DNA of 64,000 bases, taken from assembly GCA_015183035.1 (NCBI GenBank), contig JACZZP010000011.1:310001-374000 (forward strand). Direction: 5' to 3'. Shown piece after piece: positions 47,254 through 58,391 of this stretch. Numbering within the stretch: the first letter of the stretch is position 1; the number at the start of each line of letters is the position of its first letter. The notes under the pieces are model-generated. The model did no database searches. It had not been told where the DNA came from and saw only the letters and a list, made by a program, of their open reading frames with translations. The position numbers and the translations under genes were made by a program. Source of the DNA: Meloidogyne chitwoodi. Lineage: Eukaryota; Nematoda; Chromadorea; Rhabditida; Meloidogynidae.

Positions 47254-47577
47254 ATTAAAATTATTTTAATTTTTTTGGATAAATTTTTTTTATTTTTTAT
47301 TTATTTTTAAATTTATTATAGTAAAGGTCTTTTTAATATAAAAATTAAAAAATATTTTTTTAAAGTGCAAAGAAATTAAAAAATAATTTATTTGTTTATT
47401 TAATTACACTAAAAAGAAGAAGATTTTTATTTAATTTAATTTTTTTAATAGATCAGGTTATTCAATTTTTGTTTAATAAAATAGATAGGTTTACCAGCAC
47501 TTTCTTTATATATTTAATTTAAAAAATATCTATAAATTTTTAAATTAATTATTTTTTAAAATAATTAATTTAAAAAA

Positions 47578-48026
47578 ATGTTTAAATTAATTTATTTAAA
47601 TATTTTATTATTATTTGTTTGTACTTTAAAAATTAAATTAAATGCTGATAAAATTGAAGGTCCTCCTAAAAGTCTGAAGCAATTAGAAAATATTCACAAT
47701 ATGTATGTAAATTATATTTAAAAAATTAAAATATAATTAAATTTTATTTAAGTAATAGAAACAAGCGTTATGGTCCAGGAGGTAGTGGAGACAGTTATGG
47801 TGATGGAATGGCTGGTTGTGGACCAGAACTTGATGACCAAAAATGCAAATGTCCGTGTTGCTATTGTCATGTATCTACGGAGACCCTAAAACTTATGGAA
47901 AGCCAAAAAAACAGATATTTACCTCCAAAAAGACATTACTGGCCAAAAAGACCTAATTTATCAAGAAGACGTTATTTGCCAAGGAGACGCTTTGGATGGC
48001 GAAGAAATTGGCTGCGGAGAGGTTGA
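47578..48026 (+). CDS. Secreted KR-processed peptide family, copy 1
   Basis: Two exons: 47578-47702 and 47753-48026. Signal peptide MFKLIYLNILLLFVCTLKI, a short propeptide (PPKSLKQLENIHN), then a dibasic site in NRNKRYGPGGSGDSYGDG. The mature part has a Cys-rich block CKCPCCYCH and an Arg-rich tail (RRRYLPRRRFGWRRNWLRRG). The family is not recognised from any described group. Secretion, KR processing and a variable basic tail fit a secreted effector or antimicrobial-type peptide, which is an inference. The basic tail could also act as a nuclear or nucleic-acid-binding segment. Confidence 0.7.
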
Positions 48027-48429
48027 GAATATTTTAAAAGAATAAATAATACTAATTTGATAAAAGATTTATTTAATAAACCTCAAAATAAAAAATAAAT
48101 TTTTTATTGAAAATAATTTTAATTTAAAATTTATTTCCTTAAAAAAAAATTTTTTTTTTTATAATTTTAGGTTATTTTTTTTATTTTTAAATTTTTTAAA
48201 CAATTAAAAAAAAATTAAATTAAATTAAAAAACAACTGGGAAAGAGGTAAATATTTTTTTTAGTCTGTCTTTTGTTAATTTATTTTTTATTATTATTTTT
48301 TTTTAAATCTGTTAAGATTTTTGTGTTTTTAAATTGACTGATTTGTGAGTTAATTTAAGTGAAGATTATTTAATAAAAATTTTTATTTTAAAATTTTTAA
48401 AAAATTTTCTTAGATTTTTAAATAAAAAA

Positions 48430-48867
48430 ATGTTTAAATTAATTTATTTAAATATTTTATTATTTTTTATTTTTTCTTTAAAAATAAATAAATTAAATGC
48501 TGAAATTGAAGGTCTTCCTATAACTCTGAAACAATTAGAATATATTCAAAATATGTAAATTTAATTTTTATTTTAATTAAATATTTTTATTTAGGAGAAT
48601 TTTATTAATAAATTATTTAAAAAATAAAAAAAAATAATTTATAGTGATAGAAACAAGCGTTATGGTCCAGGAGGTAGTGGAGATGGAGGAGGGGATAGTG
48701 GAAGTGAAGGTTGTTTTCCTGGTGATGAGTGTTCTCTACTAGGGCGATATCGTCCAAGAAGACCATATGTGCTACGTAGACGATATTATTTAAAAAGGAG
48801 ACCTTTATGGGAAAAGTTATGGAGGAAGTGGTTATTTCAAATTATTAAATATTTAAAACTGATTTAA
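48430..48867 (+). CDS. Secreted KR-processed peptide family, copy 2
   Basis: Exons 48430-48554 and 48645-48867. Same signal peptide start (MFKLIYLNILLFF) and the same DRNKRYGPGGSGD processing site, followed by GGGDSGSEGCFPGDECSLLG. It lacks the CKCPCCYCH block and has a shorter basic tail (RYRPRRPYVLRRRYYLKRRP). The conserved start with a diverged mature region is what is expected of a fast-evolving secreted family. Confidence 0.65.
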
Positions 48868-49479
48868 ATATTTTAAACTTTTTTTAATTAAATTAAATTC
48901 GAATATACTAATAATAATAAAATTAAATAAATCAAATATATTTTAATAGATAAGGAAATAAATAAAATTTAGAAAAGAAAAATAATAAATTTTTTAAATT
49001 TATTATTTTTTAATATTAAACTAATTTAAATTGCAACTAATAATTAAAAACAATTAAAAAATACTAATAAAAAAGGTTGCCGATAAAATGAGACAATTTA
49101 TTGTCTAAAATTAAACTTTTTTTGTTTTTAAGTAAATTTATTTTTATTTATTTTATTTATTCTCATTAAAAATAAAATTTTAAAATTAATAAAAATAATT
49201 TTAAAATATAAATAGGGTATTTATAATTTATTAATTTTTAGTTAATAAAAGGAACGAAAATAGGTAAAAATAATTCAAATCTCTTAAATTTTAATATTTT
49301 TTAAATTTTAATTTTTTAACTGACTTTCCTCTCTTTCTTTTTTAAAGTAAAAAATAATTAAAAAAATATAATAATTTATTTATTGCTATTATAGTCATGT
49401 TTGCATTGGGGAAAAAAAAAGAATTTTAGCGTTAATTAAAAAATATTTATTATTAATTTTATTTAGATTATTTTAAAAA

Positions 49480-50079
49480 ATGTTTAAATTAATTTATTTA
49501 AATATTTTATTATTATTTTGTATTTTAAAAAATAAATCAAATGCTGAAAATGAATTTAAAAGTGTTCCAATAAAATATAATTTGAAGCAATTAGAATATA
49601 TTCACAATATGTATTTAGATTATATTTTCTGCTTCTTTTTAAAAAATTAATTAATATTTATTTTATAAAGGTATCGAAGAAAGCGCTATGGTCCAGGTGG
49701 AAGTGGAGATGCATATGGAGATGCCTCAGCTGGTTGTGCACCTGGGGCTGACGATAAATGCAAATGTCCATGTTGCTATTGTCATATATCGACAAAGGAT
49801 TTAATGAAACTTTATTCGAGTCAAAAACACAAAATACCAACAAAACCGTCTAAACACAAACAACCACCAAAACATAAACAACCACCAAAACACAAACAAC
49901 CACCAAAACACAAACAACCACCAAAACACAAACAACCACCAAAACACAAACAACCACCAAAACATAAACTACCGCCTAAACACAAATTACCGCCGAAACA
50001 CAAACAACCGCCTAAACGAGGATTTGTATCTAAAAGAAAAATTTTTGGATTGCTGAGAGGTTTGCTGCGGAGAGGATGA
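49480..50079 (+). CDS. Secreted KR-processed peptide family, copy 3, with Lys-Pro repeats
   Basis: Exons 49480-49610 and 49671-50079. Signal peptide MFKLIYLNILLLFC, propeptide YNLKQLEYIHN, site RRKRYGPGGSGDAYGD, then CKCPCCYCH as in copy 1. In place of the Arg-rich tail it has about twelve tandem copies of the six-residue unit PPKHKQ, then a basic end (KIFGLLRGLLRRG). The repeat is an 18-bp minisatellite at about 49850-50020 and is expected to vary in copy number. The minus-strand frame through the repeat is a shadow. Confidence 0.72.
49850..50020. repeat. 18-bp coding minisatellite (PPKHKQ units)
   Basis: Tandem units of CCACCAAAACACAAACAA, mostly exact, in frame in the third secreted peptide gene. 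The last units vary (CCGCCTAAACACAAATTA). Confidence 0.9.
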
Positions 50080-50348
50080 GAATATTAAAAAAATAAAGAA
50101 ATAGATTAATATTGATGCGAAAAATTTGAATAAATAATTGATATATTCATTTTATTTTGATAAAATTTTATAAATACTGTATTATACAATTGAATGACAA
50201 AAATCATCATAAAAAGGGCCCAAACCAGAGCAAGTGATTGGGGAAAGTTCCAAAATTTCCACTTAATTAGTTCCATTTCCGGAACTGCATTTTTTATTTT
50301 CATTGTTCCAGTTCCGTAAGTAATATGGAGTGATAACTAGTTCCGGAA

Positions 50349-50573
50349 GGCAGTGGAGATAGTTATGGTGATGTCTTAGGTATAGGTAGTTGTTCACCAA
50401 AGTTTGACGGTAAATTCAAATGTCCATATTTTTATTGTCATGTACCGTATATTGGAGACAATAGAAATAAAAATGGATCTGGTATTTCGGACTATCAAGG
50501 AGGATTTGATAAACAATTTGGATCAGAAAAATCAGGAAAAATCGGAGGAATGTTTGACTTTCTTATTAAATAA
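50349..50573 (+). pseudogene. 5'-truncated copy of the secreted KR-processed family
   Basis: Open frame starting GSGDSYGDV, continuing to KCPYFYCHV and on to a stop. It matches the second exon of copies 1 and 3 but lacks the first exon, the KR site and two of the CKCPCCYCH cysteines. Immediately upstream is unrelated sequence with GTTCCGGAA motifs, so the 5' part has been replaced. Confidence 0.65.
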
Positions 50574-50689
50574 TAATTCTAATATATAACAAAATATAAA
50601 CTATTTTAGCTTAATGAAAATAAAAAAATAAAAATCTTATTAAGGCATAAAATAATTTTTTTAACTAAAAATTATTTTAAATTTTTTAT

Positions 50690-50840
50690 TTAAGAGATGG
50701 AGGAGGGGATAATCAAGGTGAAGGTTGTCCTCTACCACGGCGGCGTTATCATCTAAGTAAGACCATATGTGCCACGTAGACGATATTATTTAATTAGAAG
50801 AGGATGGGCATGGTGGAGAAGATGGGGGTGATAGTAGTTA
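50690..50840 (+). pseudogene. Fragment of the secreted KR-processed family (copy-2 type)
   Basis: GATGGAGGAGGGGATAATCA through CCATATGTGCCACGTAGACG resembles the second exon of copy 2 with internal stops and frame changes. Confidence 0.6.
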
Positions 50841-51860
50841 TACCACTGCCGGTGTCGTCGTCGGCGCCTAGGTGTTAACTTTTGATTGACAAGTGACAGG
50901 TGACATCTAATCCCTTTGAACAGTTCTTCTACCCGAAACCTATAGGGGGTTTTCGCTCTCGAACATTTATCTTCTATTGAACCTCATCCTATACGAGCTT
51001 TCTAAACTTTTCGAGCGCTTTTTCCTCCTTTTCTACAAAGCCTTTTGCCAATGTCGAGGGGATGAGGAAGAGGGAGTGGGAGATGTGAGTAATAAAATCC
51101 TACGATGGTGTCGTCGGAAGTCAACTTTTTGATTGATCTGTGACAGCTAATTATTTAAGATATTTTATTATATTTTAATATTGTGTATCAAGGGTAATTA
51201 AATGGTGTCGTCGTCGGTGTTAATAACTCTAAACCCTTGAGATGATGTAGTGGGAGTCAAATATTTGTAATGTATAAAATATTCAGAATATTTAATTATA
51301 AAATTTTTAACACTTTAATTATTAATAGATGTAATGGGAGGAAAAAGTCAACTTTTGATTGCTCCTATTTTAACTTTTACTCCTCCTAATTTTTCTCCTC
51401 TTTTAACTTTTCCTCCTCCTAATTTTTCTCATCTTTTAACTTTTCCTCCTCCTCCTAAATTTTCTCCTCCTCTTGCTCCTCTATTAATTTTGTATATATT
51501 CAATTATTATTTATTAATTTTATTTTTGAATTACAGGTGTAAAAGTCAACTTCAAACCCAAAAAGTCCTTTTTAGGACTACATATTTAATAAGTGAAAAG
51601 TGGACAATGGTTTTTTTCTACAGAAATTTTTTTTTTATTTTTATGTATATGGAGTAGAAATTCTCCTCTTTCACATACTCCTCCTCTTCTTTCATTCTCC
51701 TCCTCCTAATTTTCATTCCTCCTCTCCTAATTTTCATTCCTACTCCTCCTAATTTTTATTCCTCCTACTCTTTTTTCATTCCTCCTCCTCCTCTTTTTCA
51801 TTCCTCCTCTTTTATATACTTTTACTCCTCTTTCCCCCTACTCCTCTTCTTTTGAAAAAT
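50841..51860. other. Non-coding region with GTCGTCG repeats and a polypyrimidine tract
   Basis: The motif GGTGTCGTCG recurs at about 50852, 51108 and 51204, and GTCAACTTTTGATTG recurs at about 50873, 51119 and 51347. From 51360 to 51850 the top strand is dominated by CTCCTCCTCCT. No open frame is convincing. It may be the terminal region of the Polinton, but a matching right terminus is not in the window. Confidence 0.45.
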
Positions 51861-51946
51861 AAATTTAAATTAAACATAAAATTAATAAGTATAAGAGTCC
51901 ATCTTATAAATTTAATTAATAATATTTTAAATTTATTTTAATATAT

Positions 51947-52160
51947 AAAATTTATTGGCAACATGCCAATAATATTTTAAAATTTAAACAAAAGGATCAA
52001 AGTAAAATGATTTAAGGGACCGTATAATTAAATATCCTAAAAATGATAGATTTCAAAAATTGAGAAAATTTGATTATACGTTCCCTAATTTATTTACTTT
52101 GATCTTTTTTTATCCTTTATCTATAAATTCAAATATTATTGGCATCATGCCAATAATTTT
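51947..52160. mobile_element. Foldback MITE of about 210 bp
   Basis: Inverted arms begin with the small palindrome ATTGGCAACATGCCAAT (left) and its relative ATTGGCATCATGCCAAT (right). They continue through GGATCAAAGTAAAATGATTT / AAATAAATTACTTTGATC-type sequence and GGACCGTATAAT. It lies directly upstream of the polymerase gene. Confidence 0.8.
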
Positions 52161-52267
52161 AAATGAAGTGAGAGATGACATGTCATAACCTAATAAAAGT
52201 TTAAAAACGCCAGACGCTCATTTTATTTATAATATATTAAGCTAAAAAAGAACAAAATCAAGGAAAA

Positions 52268-52310
52268 GGGGCGTGGCCTGCTAGGAATAATTATGAAAAA
52301 AGTATAAAAA
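52268..52310 (+). promoter_or_regulatory. Probable core promoter of the polymerase gene
   Basis: GGGGCGTGGCCTG at 52268-52280 is followed 35 bp later by TATAAAAA at 52303. The polymerase ATG is at 52436. The same GC-box to TATA layout occurs before the PAZ gene. Confidence 0.55.
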
Positions 52311-52435
52311 CATACATCTGTGATTTTATTAAATTCATTTTTAAAAAATTTTTGTTCCCGATTTATAAAAAAAATATTTATTTTTATTTTTTATTAAAAA
52401 TAACTTAATAAATTTAATTAATATTATTATTAAAT

Positions 52436-55400
52436 ATGGATAAACAAAGACCCTCAAAGCGTCCACACTCGTTTTTTATTGATAATTTATCAATTAATCG
52501 AGGAGGAGGAGGAGAAACTTCAGAGGAGCCTCCCTCCAAACGCTCCTTTTTTATTGAAAACCTCCTCTCAACTAATCAAGGAGGAGGAGGAGAAGCAACA
52601 ACTCCAGAGAATTATGTTGAAAAAATAGAGGACACTATACAACATATTGAAAAATTTAAAATTATTAAAACTTATTCTAAATATTTGATTAAAAATATTC
52701 CGGCAGATCCAGAGTCTCTTCTTGCAGGCATTTTCCAATACTGCTTTGATAATGCAATTTCAAATGCACGTATTAAAGGAGTAGAGCCTGAAGAGCTTGG
52801 ATGTTCTCTTACTTCTGAATTACTTGATTCAGATATCTGGATACCATTACGTCCAACAACAGAGAACACATTCGACACAATGCTCAATCAGTTCAAAAAA
52901 GTGGCGCAGAGCAAAAAAGTATCAGGTATCACTTTATGGGGTAAACCCTTTTCAATTAAAGTAATGGTTGTGGATAAAAGTAATTTGATTGGGACCAATA
53001 ATATAATTGGAGGAGCACCTCGAAAACTTGCTCCTCTTCATCATCAGATTAAAACTAAAAATCTGATAAAAATCAACAATAACAACGATGGATATTGCCT
53101 ATTTTATGCCTTATTAGCTACTATGATCCGCTTTATTGGATCTTTATCTCGCTCCCAATTTTACGACTACACTCATGGGAGAAAAGGCTCAAGAGGAAAA
53201 TTTGAGGAGGATACTCTTGAATTGATAGAGCAAGTAGGAGCACCACTTGGGCAAAAACAGTATGACGCAGAGGAATGGGTACCTGCTATAGTGGATCATT
53301 GGAATGAAAAATATACAGGCCGGTTTATTTTTAAAGTTTTTATGTTTGACTGTTTGGGGCATTACAAGCCTTGTTTTAAATATGGCCCAGAAATTTATGA
53401 TTCTCCTCTACTCCTCTATTTTGATGGATCACATTTTAATGGAGTAATCAGCACAGGAGGGCTCTTTGGACAACCTTACTGTTTAGAGTGCGAAACTGTA
53501 TACTCTCGTCCGCAACAACATGCTACATCATGTCGAGCAAGATGTTTAAATTGCTCAAGAGTAGGGCCTCAATATCCCTGCTCTCCAAGGAACAACTTTT
53601 TTAAAAAATGTAAAGGGTGTTCCAAGAAATTTAACAACGATGAATGCTACATTCATCATTTAAATTGCAACTTCTGCCAACAGTCAAAACGTTGTGAAAA
53701 ATGTGGAGTAATATGGAGTACAACATTAAACAACAGAGCTGGAAGAAAAGGACATGTTTGCAATGAGAGATATTGTAAGCTTTGTATAGGATTCCACGAT
53801 CCGAAGAGGGGATGTTTCGTTAAACCGCTAGAGTCGAAGGTTCAAAAGCCATACAGAATTGTGGTTTTTGATCTTGAGACAATGCAGCATCTGGCGACAA
53901 ATAACAACAAAAGAAAGCATCAAACAAATTTTGTAGCTGCAAGAGTAACTTGTCCTCTCTGCATAAATGAGGAGCAAAATGAGTGCAGAATATGTGGGAG
54001 CAGTCGACTCATAACTTTTTCAGAGCGTCCATTTTTCAAGACTGCAGTTGATTCAAAAAAGGTCTGTGCAGATCCAATAGTCTCCTTTGTTAAGTGGCTC
54101 CTTCAAACAACAAAGGAATTCGACACAATAGCCTTCTCTCACTTTGGAGGAAAGTTTGATATGGTTATAGTGTTCAGAGAGCTTTTCCTTCTTGGCTTCA
54201 CTCCCGAAATGTTAAAAAATGGAAATAAAATGTATGAGATGAAAGTGAGAATTGGGAAAAAGAACACGCTCATCTTTAGGGACAGCTTCAACTTGATGCC
54301 GATGTCCTTGGCATCACTTGTCCCAGCATTTGCTCTTGAGGTTGAAGATAAGCCGTTCTTCCCTCACCTTTCAAATCAACCTAAGAACTATGGAAAAGAA
54401 ATTTTTCCTTCCCCATCCGATTATTTCGCGAATGGGATGATGCCTGAGAAGAGGAAGGAGTTTGATCAATGGTACACTCTTCATAAAGAAGAATCTTTTC
54501 TTTTAGATGAAGCTTTGGCCTCATACTGCACCAATGATGTGGAGATCTTGTTAGCTGCTCTTATAGCTTTCAGGCGAGAATTTATGGAAGTTAGCAAAAG
54601 AGGACCTTCTCAGAGAGCAGCTTCAAATAGAGCACATAATGGTATTGATGTACTCCACCAATCAATGACCATCGCTTCAGCCTGCATGAATCACTTCAGG
54701 ACAAATCATCTGAAGGAAGATCATCTTGCTCTCGTCCCAGAAAAGGGTTACGACAACGCAGATAATCAGAGCAAACTTGCTCTGAAATTTTTAAAATGGT
54801 ATTTGGAGGAGCATGGAGTAGAAGTCCAAACTGCGTATTCAAGAGGAGGAGAGAAAAAAGTAGGAAATTATAAGTTGGATGGATGGATTGAGGAGGAGAA
54901 AATGGGAATAGAAGTAAATGGGTGCGTATGGCATGGGTGCGAGCGTTGTTATCCTGAATACAATATATTGCTCCCCAACGGAGTTTCAGCAGGTAAACAA
55001 CGTGAAAAGGATGAACTTCGATTAAATTTCATCAAAAGTCAAGGAATTACAGTCCAAATCTTCTGGGAGTGTGAAATAAGGAGAATGTTGGATAAAAACA
55101 GAGAAATGAGGAGAAGCTTCAAAAATTATGTGGACAATGGACCCATCGATATACGCTCTTCCTTTTTTGGAGGGAGGACTGGTCCATTGCGGCTCTTCTA
55201 CACTCCAAGAGCCGGGGAGGTGATTTCATATTATGATGTCACCTCCCTCTATCCTTACATCAATGTGACCACTAAATATCCTGTGGGTCACCCAGAAGTG
55301 CACATCTTGAACAAAGATGTGATTTGGACAAGGCCTGAAGATAATACTTTCGAACTAGCAATTCTGAAAGTATTTGTCATTCCTCCGAGGAGCATCGACA

Positions 55401-56616
55401 TCCCAGTGCTCCCCATGAAGATTGGAGAGGATGACGAGCGACTCCTCTTTCCTCTTTGTGCAAAATGTGCAAGAGAGCAACCTGGAGGAGGAGTAAATGA
55501 GAATTACTCCTGTCCTCATTCAGACACGCAACGTGGCTGGGTGAGTACCTGTACCTCAATTGAGCTGAATGCAGCTCTTGAGGAAGGATACAGGGTGACA
55601 AAATTATTTCGAGTTTTGGAATACACTCGATCAGATGATACATTATTTGCTCCATACATCCGAGAATTTATGGCAGCAAAAATACACTCCTCTGGATTTG
55701 ATGAGAAGATGAAGGAAAATATGAAGAGGAGGAGAAATTCATCAAAGAATGTAAAGATAAATTTGGAATTTTAATTGAGAGGAGTAAGATGGAACCAAAT
55801 AAAGGGAAAAGAACACAGTCCAAATTGATGTTGAATAATTTATGGGGAAGATTCTCCCTAAGAAATGAAGGACTTTCTCAATGTGCCATCATAAACAACA
55901 CTGCTGAACTCTGCAAATTCTACGAAGACAAATCAATTGTTATTTCGAGCATAGACGAACTTATTTCAGGTATTTTGCTCATCAATTATATTAAAAAGAA
56001 GGACTGGATCGAGGAACATGCATCGTCCAACGTAGTCATCTCTCTATGGACAACTTCAGCTGCACGTTTACATTTGCTCCGTGCTATGCAAAAGGTTGTT
56101 CGTACTCCAGGTTGTAAGTTGCTTTATACCGACACGGACTCTCTTATTTTCTCGCATCCTAAAGAGTCGTGCCCACTCCAGCTCGGGGCTCATTTAGGGG
56201 AATTAACTGATGAATACCCCTCCCATGAGATTCTTGAGTTTGTTTGTGGAGGATCTAAGCAATATGGCCTCAAGCTTAGAAAAAAAGAGCGAGGAGGAGA
56301 AGGAGCAGAATTCGACTACACGCTCAAAATTAGAGGAATGACGCTCAACTGGGATGTCGTGGAAAATCAAGGACTAAGATATGACACTTTCAAAGAACAG
56401 GTTTTAACTTATGCAACAACAGGAGAATTAAAACCTATAGATATTTTATACCCTAACTTTTTGCGACCATCAATTAAAGATGGTTGTGTCACATCTCAAT
56501 CACAACATAAAATGTATAAACCTGTAGTTTGTAAAGGGGTAATTCGCCCCTCTGATTTTAATGTACTTTATTTTGGCTTCATTAATAATCGCCATCCTAG
56601 AATTTCACCTCCATAA
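52436..56616 (+). pseudogene. Polinton protein-primed-type DNA polymerase B, split by a frameshift
   Basis: Replicative family B polymerase of a Polinton/Maverick. The first frame (52436-55774) has an OTU-protease-like region (DGYCLF at residue 218, partner His near 333), a Cys/His-rich zinc-binding region (about 350-475), exonuclease motifs (VVFDLETMQ near 479, GGKFDMV near 573, YCTNDVEIL near 700), a nuclease-like insert (KLDGW, GIEVNGCVWHGCERCY, about 809-905) and palm motif A (DVTSLYPYINV near 933). The second frame (55789-56616) has motif B (KLMLNNLWGRF) and motif C (YTDTDS). The frame changes between about 55705 and 55770, consistent with a one-base deletion in a GAGGAGGA run; a sequence error is possible. 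All catalytic motifs are otherwise present. Confidence 0.92.
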
Positions 56617-56852
56617 TATTAATTGTACTCCTAATTTTATTTTTTACAATGTATTGTTTTTATTTTATTTAATAAATATTTTTCAAAAAAATGAGTAAAT
56701 TTTATAGTTAAGTTTAGTGAAATGTGCACATTTGGAGGAGGAGGAGAAAAATTAAAAAAATTAATTTATGGAGAAATGTGCAAAATTAAAAAAGGAGGAG
56801 GAGTAAAGGAGAAGGAGGAAAGAGAAAACTAAGAGAATGTAGATATAAATTA
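56617..56852. other. GGAGGA-rich intergenic region
   Basis: Short spacer between the convergent polymerase and zinc-ribbon-like genes, with several GGAGGAGGAG runs. Probably holds both 3' ends. Confidence 0.4.
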
Positions 56853-57191
56853 TTAATAGCTATTAAATATTTCTAAGTAATTAAAAGTAATCTTTTCGCA
56901 ATCAGGGCATAGATAAAATTCATATTTGAATTCATTTTCAGAGTGTGGAATAAAAATTTTCGGTTGATAACGTCCCAAAACAAATTTTAAACACTCGTAA
57001 CACCATTTTCCAGCTTTAAAATAATTGATAAGTAAGCTAAGTCTCGCTCCCATATCTAATCTTACTCCCTCTTTAATTGATAGATTAAGAGCATTCAAAT
57101 AAATTCTGCTGAATTCTCTATACTTACATACTCCACTAACAAATTTTATAAATTCTTCATCCTCCTCTTGAGTTAGAAATGAGTTGCACAT
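56853..57191 (-). CDS. Polinton-encoded small zinc-ribbon-like protein
   Basis: Single-exon frame of 112 residues, MCNSFLTQEEDEEFIKFVSG to EIFNSY. It has two CxxC pairs, CYEC (near residue 69) and CPDC (near 98), about 30 residues apart, which could form one zinc ribbon. No family is recognised. It lies between the polymerase and PAZ genes on the opposite strand. A TATTTATAGGG string at about 57339-57350 (minus) is a possible TATA box about 150 bp upstream. The lack of introns matches the other element genes. Function unknown. Confidence 0.6.
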   Translation of the reverse strand: MCNSFLTQEEDEEFIKFVSGVCKYREFSRIYLNALNLSIKEGVRLDMGARLSLLINYFKAGKWCYECLKFVLGRYQPKIFIPHSENEFKYEFYLCPDCEKITFNYLEIFNSY

Positions 57192-57419
57192 TTTTTAAGA
57201 GAAATTTTTTAAAAAAAACTTGTACTTTTTAAAAATGAATTTGAAAAATGATCTGTAAAAAATTTATTGTAAGAATTTTAATTTCTTACTCTAGATTTTA
57301 GTATGAGTAGTTTAGTACATGTGTAATTCGCGTGCACCCTATAAATACACGCACGTATACCTAACTCAAGCACCTCCAATTGTCTTTAAAATTCTATATT
57401 TTTACTCAAGTTTAGCTTC

Positions 57420-57790
57420 TACACCTTAGTTCTGTACTTTTTCCCCTATAATAAGCAACTTCCAAATCTCAATTCTGTTTTTTAAAATTAAATTCAAACT
57501 TCTATTTCTTAATTATGCAATTTTCTCCCTAAAATCAATAACTTCCAACTCTTAATTATGTTTTTATAATTAAAGTTAATCTTCCATTCTTTAATTCTGT
57601 ACTTTTCTCCCTAAAATCAATAACTTCAAACTCTTAATTATGCTCTTAAAACATTGTTATAATGCTGCAATTTTCTCCTCAAAATCAACAACTTCAAACT
57701 CTTAATTCTGCTTTTAAGAAATAAATTACAACTCTTCTCCACATCCTTAATTCTGCATTTTTCCCCATAAAATAAACAACTTCCATCACT
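57420..57790. repeat. Degenerate tandem repeat of about 60-80 bp, about five copies
   Basis: Units contain CTTAATTCTG, ATTTTCTCCCTAAAATCAAT and AACTTCCAACTCTTAATTAT. Copies drift in spacing. Located in the non-coding centre of the Polinton between divergent genes. Confidence 0.7.
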
Positions 57791-57839
57791 TAATTTTGCT
57801 CTTAAAATATAAATTTTACTTTTTAATTTTCTCTTAGAA

Positions 57840-58280
57840 AATAAATTAATTTATCCTCCTCCACTTTTCCTCCTCGTCCTTCTCTTTTTTCGCTTTCTCC
57901 TACTCTCCCCTTTTCCTCCTTCTCATTTTCTCTTTCACCTACTCCTCCTCCTACTTTTCCTCCTCCTCCTTTTTTCTCTCACCTACTCCTCCACATTTCC
58001 TCCTCCTATTTTTTTTCCTTCAACTACTCCTCATTTATTCTCCTCCTCACTTATTTTACTCTCCTTCTTTTAAAAAATATAATTTGGTTGAGCTAAAAAT
58101 AATAAAATATGAGGGACCATCTTATATTTAATATTTAGAAAATTTAAATTTATTTAAAATTTATATTTTAAATTAATTTTTCCTCCTCCTCATTTTTCTC
58201 ATCTTTCACCTACACCTCCTCCTCCTTGAATTACAACTAACTCTCAGCTACACCTCCTCCTCTCAAGTAGTAAACGAGCA
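57840..58280. repeat. TCCTCC-rich polypyrimidine tract
   Basis: Dense CTCCTCCT and CTCCTACTCC runs on the top strand interrupted by short A+T-rich stretches. Comparable to 51360-51850. Confidence 0.7.
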
Positions 58281-58301
58281 AAAATATTAATTAAAATTTT
58301 T

Positions 58302-58346
58302 GGGGCGGAGCTTATTATTAATTTTTGATGAGGTCTGGTATTTAAG
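58302..58346 (+). promoter_or_regulatory. Probable core promoter of the PAZ gene
   Basis: GGGGCGGAGCTTA at 58302-58314, then TATTTAAG at 58339, 37 bp after the GC box starts and about 50 bp before the ATG at 58392. Mirrors the polymerase promoter. Confidence 0.5.
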
Positions 58347-58391
58347 CTAAAATTTTTTATCTTTAATTTTATAATAATCATTTTAATAAAT

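Noticed and set aside
49821..50003. Minus-strand frame of CFGGCL repeats
   Set aside because: Antisense of the PPKHKQ minisatellite.
51334..51657. Plus-strand frame rich in PPNFSP
   Set aside because: Translation of the polypyrimidine tract; no other support.
55705..55770. Programmed -1 frameshift in the polymerase
   Set aside because: No X-XXY-YYZ slippery heptamer or obvious following stem was seen; a one-base deletion is simpler.
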